Origin: QYQL01 sp041674265
GTDB lineage: Bacteria > Verrucomicrobiota > Verrucomicrobiia > Chthoniobacterales > Terrimicrobiaceae
Length of the DNA stretch: 47,456 nt
Direction of reading: 5' to 3'
NCBI GenBank assembly: GCA_041674265.1
Contig: JBAYWC010000007.1
Location: forward strand, 1-47,456
Shown here: piece after piece, positions 9,451 through 17,092 of the stretch
Layout of the letters: each line of letters starts with the position of its first letter
Position numbering within the stretch: position 1 is the first letter of the stretch
The notes under the pieces: model-generated
What the model saw: the letters and a program-made list of their open reading frames with translations, nothing else
Databases searched by the model: none
Told to the model about the DNA's origin: nothing
Made by a program: the position numbers and the translations under genes

Positions 9451-12400
9451 CTACACAGAACCCAATATTCGCACCGGCCCGAATAATCCCGACGCGTGTT
9501 GCCCGGATCTCGCAAAGGGCGTGGGGCTCTGCCCCGCCAAATATGGAGCAAGGGTGTTCAGCACCAATACCTCCACGTCATTCTTTCCTTTGCATGCCAA
9601 GCCCGCCATCTCGAAGCGAAAAGGGGAAAGGACGCGCACTCCCGCGCTTCGACCATTGATCCAGACTTCCGCCGAGCCGCGAACTTTCCCCAGATCAATG
9701 GCGAGCCGGGGACTTTCCGTTGCGGCCAGATGAAATGCACTGCGGTACTTCACCCCTCCGCTGTATGACTCCAATCCCTGTTTCGTCCAGTCGCCGAGCT
9801 CGATTTCGCCAACTCCCATCTCATATGTGACCGGTTCCAAAAACAACCCGCCCCCGCTTGACCCGCGGTCGGTTTTGACGCGCAATACCGCCGTTTTGCC
9901 GGCTTGTTGAGGATGCGGGATCACCGCGGCCTTGTGGCAGACTTCGACCGGCTCGCCATCCACCCAGAGCGAGCAGCATCCCTCCACGGACAACCGCAAC
10001 CGGGTCGCCCCAGGAGGCAGCAACCACTGGAACCACTCCGTGCGGGGTCCGCCGGCCAGAGGGTCTGGCTGCAAGTCGAGCACGGTATCACCTGCCGGCT
10101 CAATTTCCAGCCAGTGGGCCCTGGGCAGAGGGTGCGGACGGGGCCGCAACAGGTATGGCGTCGTCATCCAATGCGATGGCCTGCCAAGTCTCAATCCGGC
10201 AGGCAGCGGCGATCCTCCAACGCGTTGCACGAGCCAGTCTTCGCTGGTCGCGACGGTCCAGAGGCGGCCACCTTCTCCGCGCCACCGGGCATCCAGCAAA
10301 AGCCAAACCGGTTCCAAGGCCCCGCTTGGATTGACATCCGATGATCCGGTTTCCGGGTCGAGAATCCACTCGGCTTGCCGGCCGTCGTCCCCATGCAATT
10401 CAAACCGGTGATTTCCACGGGCGAGCGGCCCGAGTTTTTTCACGACAGCCACGTCCGCGTGTCCGTACGGCATGAACCCACCCTGCCTGCCAATCTCGAC
10501 GCCATCCAGCAGGATGCGGCAGGGGCATGTGGCATATACCAATACCTCCCCTCCTTCCGCATCGAAAGGAATCTCGAATTCTTTGGTGAACACAAGCGAT
10601 GATCCCGCTTGCGGCTCGTCCGCGGACGTCAGGAATTCCGGACGACGGAACCGCGCCGGATCCGCCACCAGCGCCCAATAACAGTGGGCCTTGCAAGTCT
10701 TCTGGGCGACGAAATGCCATTCGATCTGGTTCCATCCGGCTTGCAGCTCCACCGCTTGCAGCCACGTGTTTCCGCCGGCGGTTTCCGTATGGGATACCCC
10801 GTTTATTTTCGCCGTTCTGCGTCCCGGCGCGGCGATGGCCAGATGCGCCTCACGCGCCACGTCCACCCATATCCACGTTGCGAACTGCGCCGCCTGGCCT
10901 TCTCTCATCAACCCGAAGTCCAGAAAATACTCTGGCACATGCCCGCCCGGTCCCAACGTCCAAATATGCTGGGGATCGCGCCATATTCCCCGGGACAGGG
11001 AGTAAACGGCCGGGTTCCAGCCCCCGCCCCGTCCCGGTGGCTGCAAATCGTTCGGCGCCACCGGGCCGCGCAGCCACCCCTGAGTCCCGAAGGTGGCGTG
11101 CGCGATATCGTAACTCCCCTCCCTCCATTCGCCACGATTCCATCCGGCCGCCCCGCTGCCGGACTCGCGTTCTTCGCGATGCCTGAAACTCCAGGTCGGC
11201 ACCGAGGGCGCTCCGCGATGGGCCGGCCACGTGAGATCGCCGTGACGATTATCCATGGTCTGCTCCAACTCGAACGTCCAACGCGAAGGCAACCGCGCCA
11301 GTTCCGTCCACACTCGCATGCCCGCCACTTCCGTTTCTCCGCTCGGGTTTGCCGTCCAAACCAGAAACACGCCCGCGGAGACGTCATCCGGGATTTCCAC
11401 CCGCGTCCCATCCGTTGCCTGGGTGGTGCGTGGGGTGAACCGTTTGCCGCTGGCGGGATCCCATATTTCGACGGCGATGGACGACTGGTGGATCGTGACG
11501 GTCATCGGGCGTTGATACCGCTCCGCATCGAATGTGTAGGTCGCTTCCATCCACCAACCCGGGTTGGTATTTTGCCGGGTTGCGCCAGGGTAAGCCATCG
11601 GCACGAAGGCCATGTTGGCCTCTCCAAGACGCAGATGGCGCACCGGCACAGGAGCGGTCACCGCGCACGGGGTTTCCGCCAGCAGGGCCGCCACTTCTCC
11701 CGCTCCGCTGACGCAAAGCGCCTTTTTGGATTCAAAATAGGGATCCAGATCTTCGGATTCCGGCTTGGCTCCGATCGCGATCAAACGGCCTCCGGCCTCC
11801 ACAAAGCGAGCCAGCTTCCGCGCGGTCGCTTTTTCCAACGCCACACAACCGGGGAGCAGAAGGGTGGAATAGGCGGAATGTCCGACCTTCAGCCTGCCTT
11901 CACACGCCTCCCCCCGTTGGAGCGTGTCATCGTCCAGCACGTTATAGTCCACTCTCAGGCCGCCGAGCATGCCCGGTCGGGGATCATACCAGACCATTTT
12001 ACCGACCAGATCGCCGTAAATTTTTTCGGCCGTCGTCGCGGGCGGAAGCGGGGCTTCCAAGGTCAGGAAAGCCTGGATTGTCGTGGTTGGGTGAAGGATG
12101 GCGACTTCGCAGCAATGCCCGCCATGCGCCAGCAACGCGCAAATGCGGCTGACGCCGCCGGCAAATTGGGCGTAGTGCTTCCAGTAGGGCTGCCGCCAGC
12201 AAGTGGAAGGCGGCGCCCATTCCCACCAACCGCCTTTGGTCGAGTAGTAAACGGCGTGCGGGCTGTAGAGATTTCCACCCGCCAGCCACCACGGCAGCAG
12301 CCAATCAAATGTTTCCTCCAGCGTCCCCCCCCAGCCTGTCGAGTGAAACGCCTCCACCCAGACCCTCCGGCGGCCGTAATGTTCGGCAAGCGAACTGTGA

Positions 12401-13446
12401 ATCCGCGCCTCTCCATGGTGATCGGAGCCGGGGGCCCCATACCAGCGGTGCGTGCGCGGGTAATCGGCATATTGCTTGACGGTATCGACCGGGCACCCCA
12501 TGCGCGAAGTGCTCTGCTGGTCGCAGCCGCACAGCATCCCTCGTTTCTCGTGCCAGTCAAAAAACGGACGGAAAAATGCCTCTTCAGCCAAAGCCCCGCG
12601 CACCCGCTGGTAATCCGTTCGCACCCGCCGCGCCTCTTTGGTTTCTCCTTCCCACAGCGCCCATAAATGCGGCTTCAAATCGTATCCCGCCCGCGCCTCG
12701 AAAGCGCGGCCAAAGCCGCTCCCCCATGTTGGCATCGACGGCAATTCGTCCTGGAAAGACCCCGCTATCACGTCACCAAAATAGGTTCCGACCCGGCGTT
12801 CGAACTCCCCGTGAACGGCTTCCAGCAAAGCCTGGCAGGAGAGGGGATCGAAGTAGTCGAACCCCCCGTGGAGGGCATACACCAACCGCAGCCTGCACCG
12901 CCCCTCTGTTTCACAGCGCACCGCGAATCCCTCGATGGGGAGCTCCCGGGGAGTTCCTGCAGCCCGCCCGTTTTCATCCAGTTGGCTCACAAACGCGGCC
13001 AGAGGCATTGCCTGGGCGGGAAACTCCGCCCGGCCAGCATTTTCCACGACATCGCTGGCCAGCAACATGCCTCGGCACCGTTCGTTTCGAAGGCACAATT
13101 CGCCCTGGATGTTTGCGCCGGAAAAGCCGATTTGGTCATAAAACCAGATCCGGGTTCCAAGGGCGCGGGCGCGGGCGCAAATGGCTGCAAACAAGCGCCA
13201 CCACTCTTCCGACATGAACGGCGGGTCATCGGCATCTCTTCCATACACCGGGCCCGCGGGGGCCAGGTTCAAGATCACGACATTGTAGACGCCCCCCGCG
13301 GCGAGCTGTTCCAGTTGCCAGCACAGGCGTTCCAGTTCCAACCGCCCGCCGCTCCACCACCAGATCGGCGTAGGGGAGAATTCACGCGGCGGCCGATCAA
13401 AAATGCGCTGCAAGAGTTGCTTTTCACCGCTTGTGGCAGCAGTCAT
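9451..13446 (-). CDS. Large glycosyl hydrolase, GH106-like (probable alpha-L-rhamnosidase)
   Basis: This 1331-residue protein begins with the typical GH106-like opening: FSPTPIWWWSG, then a barrel strand GVYNVVILNLAPAGPVYG and IWFYDQIGFSGANIQGE. The mid-region carries SFQDELPSMPTWG and a stretch ending GWGGTLEETFDWLLPWWLAGG, expected for the catalytic TIM barrel and its acidic pair. The long C-terminal part contains beta-sandwich and carbohydrate-binding-like domains, ending with AEVWINGRSAGVRVLSPFRFE, a common closing module of this group. There is no signal peptide despite the size, so cytosolic action is likely. The start ATG at 13444-13446 follows an AT-rich stretch. As first gene of the minus-strand glycosidase run it probably supplies the main cut. 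GH106 is the best fit by architecture; exact linkage is not shown. Confidence 0.78.
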   Translation of the reverse strand: MTAATSGEKQLLQRIFDRPPREFSPTPIWWWSGGRLELERLCWQLEQLAAGGVYNVVILNLAPAGPVYGRDADDPPFMSEEWWRLFAAICARARALGTRIWFYDQIGFSGANIQGELCLRNERCRGMLLASDVVENAGRAEFPAQAMPLAAFVSQLDENGRAAGTPRELPIEGFAVRCETEGRCRLRLVYALHGGFDYFDPLSCQALLEAVHGEFERRVGTYFGDVIAGSFQDELPSMPTWGSGFGRAFEARAGYDLKPHLWALWEGETKEARRVRTDYQRVRGALAEEAFFRPFFDWHEKRGMLCGCDQQSTSRMGCPVDTVKQYADYPRTHRWYGAPGSDHHGEARIHSSLAEHYGRRRVWVEAFHSTGWGGTLEETFDWLLPWWLAGGNLYSPHAVYYSTKGGWWEWAPPSTCWRQPYWKHYAQFAGGVSRICALLAHGGHCCEVAILHPTTTIQAFLTLEAPLPPATTAEKIYGDLVGKMVWYDPRPGMLGGLRVDYNVLDDDTLQRGEACEGRLKVGHSAYSTLLLPGCVALEKATARKLARFVEAGGRLIAIGAKPESEDLDPYFESKKALCVSGAGEVAALLAETPCAVTAPVPVRHLRLGEANMAFVPMAYPGATRQNTNPGWWMEATYTFDAERYQRPMTVTIHQSSIAVEIWDPASGKRFTPRTTQATDGTRVEIPDDVSAGVFLVWTANPSGETEVAGMRVWTELARLPSRWTFELEQTMDNRHGDLTWPAHRGAPSVPTWSFRHREERESGSGAAGWNRGEWREGSYDIAHATFGTQGWLRGPVAPNDLQPPGRGGGWNPAVYSLSRGIWRDPQHIWTLGPGGHVPEYFLDFGLMREGQAAQFATWIWVDVAREAHLAIAAPGRRTAKINGVSHTETAGGNTWLQAVELQAGWNQIEWHFVAQKTCKAHCYWALVADPARFRRPEFLTSADEPQAGSSLVFTKEFEIPFDAEGGEVLVYATCPCRILLDGVEIGRQGGFMPYGHADVAVVKKLGPLARGNHRFELHGDDGRQAEWILDPETGSSDVNPSGALEPVWLLLDARWRGEGGRLWTVATSEDWLVQRVGGSPLPAGLRLGRPSHWMTTPYLLRPRPHPLPRAHWLEIEPAGDTVLDLQPDPLAGGPRTEWFQWLLPPGATRLRLSVEGCCSLWVDGEPVEVCHKAAVIPHPQQAGKTAVLRVKTDRGSSGGGLFLEPVTYEMGVGEIELGDWTKQGLESYSGGVKYRSAFHLAATESPRLAIDLGKVRGSAEVWINGRSAGVRVLSPFRFEMAGLACKGKNDVEVLVLNTLAPYLAGQSPTPFARSGQHASGLFGPVRILGSV

Positions 13447-13959
13447 AATAATAAGGGTCTGGAGGTGATTGGTGGGTTATTGTCCGTCCTGGGTCCGGCA
13501 GCTTTTCGAAGACTGCAACATGGCGTCGATGCCGTTCAAACATAAATGCCATCCCGGCGGGCCGTCTCAGTTTGTTCCAATTGCTGGTTCAATGGGCTAT
13601 GTCTATTCGGCATTATTTGAACTATCTCGTCAAATCCTCTTTCGGCCCGGCGTTTCTTTTTCCCGATGGTGGCGGGCCGGGTGGCATTCTTTGCATGCCC
13701 GTCGAAGGGCTTGCCGCAAAAGTTCCTTGTCCAAGCATGCGGGAAAGGGCATTTGGTGAGAATGACAAAGATACGACACCTGTTCGAACGTATGCTGAAG
13801 CCCCCACGGCAAACGGAAGAATCCGAAGACTTCGCTCGTTTGGCCCCGGCAAGGCTCTCCAGCCGGACACCGATGGAGCAGAATGTTCTGTCGCCAACCC
13901 GCGTGTGCGGCGGAGCCCGCGCCGTGTTTTCGTTCTGACCTCCCAAACCTTCTTTTCCC
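13447..13959. other. 513-bp interval between divergent genes, no convincing gene
   Basis: This interval separates the GH106-like gene (minus) from the beta-propeller gene (plus), so it should hold both promoters. Several short open frames exist on both strands, but none has recognisable motifs or a good ribosome-binding site. The bases near 13447-13460 are AT-rich. No clear palindrome or sigma-70 pair was found by eye. Confidence 0.4.
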
Positions 13960-14922
13960 ATGTCCAAAAATGTCCTGCTCACAAGCGCCGTTGGAACTTA
14001 CCAGTGGCGGGAAAACTGGATCACCATACCCAATCGCGCCGAAAAGGCCGGCGGGCGCACACACGGCACCGCCGTCACCCGCGAAGGAACCGTTTTCATC
14101 TTTCACCAGGCCAATCCGGCGATGCTCGTCTGCTCTCCCACCGGAAAACTCCTCGAAACCTGGGGGGATTACGAGGGCGCGCATGGGTTGACCCTCGTCG
14201 AGGAAGAAGGCCGGGAATTCCTGTGGCTCACGGACGAGAAACTGGGCGTCGTTCACAAGACGGATCTCCGGGGGAGGGTCCTCCAATCCATCGAATGCCC
14301 GCCGCATCCAGCCTACAGCGATGGGGGGAGATTCCTCCCCACACAGGTCGCTGTCAACGAGACCCGCTTCGGGGGAAATGGCGAAATCTGGGTGACTGAC
14401 GGATACGGGGCAAATCTGGTGCATCGTTTCGATGCTTCCTGCCGTTACATCGGCAGTGTTTCTGGCGGGGAATCGGGATTGCCCTTCCGATGTCCTCACG
14501 GCATCGCCTTTTTCACCATCCGAGGCCGCCGGGAACTCTGGGTGGCCGACCGCTCGAACAGATCCATTCAGATCTTTGACGGCAACGGGCGCTTCCAACG
14601 ACGCTTTGGAGCGGATTTCCTGATCTCTCCAAACGGGGCTACCCTGGCAAAGAACTGGGTTCTCATTCCCGAGCTTTCCGGGCGCCTGACAGCCGTGGAC
14701 TTCGAGGGAGGACTGCTGGGATTTCTCGGGGAAAACCAGGATATTCTCGACGATCCACAATGGCCGGATGCCCCGGCGTGTGGTATTCTCGAGGGGAAGT
14801 TCAACAGCCCCCACTTCGCCTCCGTGGATTCCGGGGAAAATATTTTTGTGGGGGAGTGGATTCTGGGCGGGCGGGTTGTCAAACTGGAGAAGGTCCCGGT
14901 CACCCCGGGAATCGAACGGTGA
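13960..14922 (+). CDS. NHL-type beta-propeller protein
   Basis: The 320-residue product is a six-bladed beta-propeller-like protein. Repeats are visible as EIWVTDGYGANLVHRFD, ELWVADRSNRSIQIFD and NWVLIPELSGRLTAVDFEG, together with TVFIFHQANPAMLVCSPTG near the N-terminus. No signal peptide is evident. Propellers of this kind bind ligands, act as lyases or lactonases, or serve as scaffolds; no metal-binding His/Asp set can be assigned safely. The gene stands alone, convergent with the exported SIS-like gene. Its position next to rhamnosidases may link it to sugar-acid handling, but that is inference. Confidence 0.75.
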   Translation: MSKNVLLTSAVGTYQWRENWITIPNRAEKAGGRTHGTAVTREGTVFIFHQANPAMLVCSPTGKLLETWGDYEGAHGLTLVEEEGREFLWLTDEKLGVVHKTDLRGRVLQSIECPPHPAYSDGGRFLPTQVAVNETRFGGNGEIWVTDGYGANLVHRFDASCRYIGSVSGGESGLPFRCPHGIAFFTIRGRRELWVADRSNRSIQIFDGNGRFQRRFGADFLISPNGATLAKNWVLIPELSGRLTAVDFEGGLLGFLGENQDILDDPQWPDAPACGILEGKFNSPHFASVDSGENIFVGEWILGGRVVKLEKVPVTPGIER

Positions 14923-14949
14923 CGGGTTCACGCTGAGCGCCACACGGCT

Positions 14950-14973
14950 CCAGCCCGAAAATATCGCGGCTGG
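14950..14973. terminator. Small inverted repeat between convergent genes
   Basis: CCAGCC and GGCTGG form a 6-bp stem around a 12-base loop, between the propeller gene (ends 14922) and the SIS-like gene (ends 15011). The position suits a terminator; the stem is short and there is no T-run. Confidence 0.3.
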
Positions 14974-15010
14974 CATTGCCCGGCTCGGTCCCGGGATGCC
15001 CGTCTCGTCT

Positions 15011-16174
15011 TTACTTCGCGATCCTTTCCAGGAGTTCCCAGAAAATCGCGCTCTGCATGACGCCGGAGACCGGCAGGATGTTGATATCGTAACCTGGCAA
15101 TTCCACCCCCGCATCCTGCACTTCCCAGCACGGATCAATGTAAACGTGTTCCGCATCCTCCACCCATTCCCCTGTCGGGCGGCGGCTGGTGGTGAGGATC
15201 GAGGGGACACGGGCCGCTCCGGTCAGGGCGGCATTCTCCCACGGGAACCATTGATAGCCGATATACAACGGCAGGCATTCCGCCGTCGGCACGTATTTTT
15301 CCGGCGCCGCCGTGATCCATGAGGGAATGGCATTAGCCTGCATTTCGGTTGGAAACATGTGGCCGAGGGGGATGACTTTCACCGGCCTGCCGTTTTCGTG
15401 AGCCTCGCGAAGGAGTTTCGCGGCGCGCCCGAATGCCTCTCCATTCTTTTCTTTCAGCCGGCGCAGCGAACCCGAGACAATCTCCAGATAGGCGCGCCCG
15501 AGATCGGGAACTTTTTCCCTGCCCGCCAGATTTTGCGCGTGAAAAGGAGCTTCCCGAAAGCGGGTGTCGCGGGGTATCGCGCCGGGCATGAACATGCTTT
15601 CGAACATGCACGGCATCTTCCCCTGCCGGATGCAGGCCGCGACAAACGCCCCCGTCCACGCCCACATGCCGACAACGTTGCTCACGGATTCGACGGAAGG
15701 CTCGCCAACCGGCGCCGGCGCCGCCCGAGAGGGGAAAACCGCAATGGCTTTGTTTGCGGGGTGACAGGTGTTTGAAAAGAGAACGACTTGGGCCCCGCCC
15801 GCCGCCGCTTTTTCAAGCAATGCCGCAGCGGCCGGATCGTCCCTGGCCTTCACCCACGCCGCAAGCACGACGTCATTGGATGTGAATCGCGTGCTCACCG
15901 AAACTGGGTGGCTCATGGTCATCCCGCCCGAGCGGGCGATGCCTTCCTCGACGAAGCTCGGTTGCGCGCCGCCGAGATACAAATTCCCCCCCGCGATAAT
16001 TTTCGACGCGGCGGCCGCGGCGCATTTTTCAAGCGCGGGCAATTCATCCTGCCACACATCCACCGCTTTTTGGAGCCGGGAAATATAATCTTCACCCGCA
16101 GGCGGGGTTGAAGCCGCCGCGCCGACCGGCGAAAGCAGGAGGCACAACAGGAAAAGCAGGAAGGGTGTTTTCAT
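15011..16174 (-). CDS. Exported protein with SIS-like (sugar isomerase) fold features
   Basis: This is a protein of about 387 residues with a clear signal peptide (KTPFLLFLLCLLLSP, cleavage near GAAAS). The mature part begins with a long helix and then KIIAGGNLYLGG and NDVVLAAWVKARDD, followed by AAGGAQVVLFSNTCHP. This resembles the alternating strands and helices of SIS phosphosugar-binding domains (GGNLYLGG in the place of the phosphate-binding loop), but Ser/Thr-rich SIS loops are not obvious. The start ATG at 16174 was preferred to an in-frame GTG at 16183 because it opens directly on the signal peptide. It lies about 12 bp after the activase gene, as last member of the PhyH-GRE-activase operon. 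An exported SIS-type protein is odd since sugar phosphates are normally cytosolic. Function unknown. Confidence 0.65.
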   Translation of the reverse strand: MKTPFLLFLLCLLLSPVGAAASTPPAGEDYISRLQKAVDVWQDELPALEKCAAAAASKIIAGGNLYLGGAQPSFVEEGIARSGGMTMSHPVSVSTRFTSNDVVLAAWVKARDDPAAAALLEKAAAGGAQVVLFSNTCHPANKAIAVFPSRAAPAPVGEPSVESVSNVVGMWAWTGAFVAACIRQGKMPCMFESMFMPGAIPRDTRFREAPFHAQNLAGREKVPDLGRAYLEIVSGSLRRLKEKNGEAFGRAAKLLREAHENGRPVKVIPLGHMFPTEMQANAIPSWITAAPEKYVPTAECLPLYIGYQWFPWENAALTGAARVPSILTTSRRPTGEWVEDAEHVYIDPCWEVQDAGVELPGYDINILPVSGVMQSAIFWELLERIAK

Positions 16175-16186
16175 TCGGATCACAAA

Positions 16187-17092
16187 TCAGAAAATCCGCG
16201 CTTTGCGGCACCCCTGTTTCGAAAAGAATTCCCGGTAGCGGTCTTTTGCGGCCTCGGGAACATTGTGGGCAGGGAGCCCGGCGGCGGGAACCCTGCCGAG
16301 CCTGGCATATTTTGACGCCCCCATCGTATGCCAGGTCAGGATATCGATCCCTTCGAGAGACGGGTATCTCCGTTCCATCTCTGATATTGCAAGGAGATGT
16401 TCGGTCTGGTCATTGACATCGGGGATAATCGGACAGCGGAGGATGATTTTCGCCTCGCGGGAAATGAGGAATTCCAATGTGTCAAGAATGGGGCGAAGCG
16501 GGACACCGGTGAGCTCCCTGTGGCGTTCATCGCCGGTGGCTTTGTAATCGAACAGATAGAGGTCTGTAACGTCCAGGGTCCGCTCGCAATATCGCCGCGC
16601 CATGAACCCGCACGTGTCCAGCGCGGTGTGAATGCCGGAGCTCCGGCACTGGTGCAAAATGGAGAGAGCGAACTCCGGCTGCGCCATGGGTTCGCCGCCG
16701 GAGAGCGTCACGCCGCCGCCGCTGCTCCCGTAATAGGCGCGGTCCTTCAGGACCTCGGCAACCACCTCCCCGTCGGACACCGTTCTTCCGTAGAGAAACA
16801 ATGCGCCGGAGGGGCATTCGGACGCACAGATCCCGCAGTCGGTGCAGAGAGCGCGGTCCAATTGCGCTTTCCTGCTTTGAATCGAAATCGCCGACTCCCC
16901 GCAGGCGTCGGCGCACCTGCCGTAACCGGTGCATTTGTCCGGGTCAAACGCCAGTTCGATCTCGAAGCGCTGGGTTTCGGGATTGTGGCACCAGAGGCAG
17001 CGCAGCGGGCAGCCTTTGAGAAAAACCGTGGTTCTCAACCCCGGCCCGTCCACCACCGAGGTCCGGTGGATGTCGGTGATGATTCCGGTCAT
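16187..17092 (-). CDS. Glycyl radical enzyme activating protein (radical SAM, PflA-like)
   Basis: The protein generates the glycyl radical on the neighbouring enzyme using S-adenosylmethionine and a [4Fe-4S] cluster. It has 301 residues. The radical SAM motif CPLRCLWC places ligands at Cys28, Cys32 and Cys35, preceded by VDGPGLRTTVFLKG and followed by GGVTLSGGEPMAQ. An inserted ferredoxin-like region follows the first motif. Its second cluster is complete (CTDCGICASECP), but the first reads CTGYGRCADAC, with Tyr in place of the usual second Cys. The start overlaps the stop of the glycyl radical enzyme as ATGA (17089-17092), so the pair is translationally coupled and almost certainly a cognate enzyme-activase pair. 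Confidence 0.93.
   Translation of the reverse strand: MTGIITDIHRTSVVDGPGLRTTVFLKGCPLRCLWCHNPETQRFEIELAFDPDKCTGYGRCADACGESAISIQSRKAQLDRALCTDCGICASECPSGALFLYGRTVSDGEVVAEVLKDRAYYGSSGGGVTLSGGEPMAQPEFALSILHQCRSSGIHTALDTCGFMARRYCERTLDVTDLYLFDYKATGDERHRELTGVPLRPILDTLEFLISREAKIILRCPIIPDVNDQTEHLLAISEMERRYPSLEGIDILTWHTMGASKYARLGRVPAAGLPAHNVPEAAKDRYREFFSKQGCRKARIF

Noticed and set aside
7300..9486. A 728-codon plus-strand frame opposite the GH78 gene
   Set aside because: The GH78 frame has catalytic motifs throughout; the opposite frame has low-complexity composition and no motif.
10609..12666. A 685-codon plus-strand frame opposite the GH106-like gene
   Set aside because: Antisense shadow of a gene with recognisable domains; Arg/Pro-rich and without motifs.
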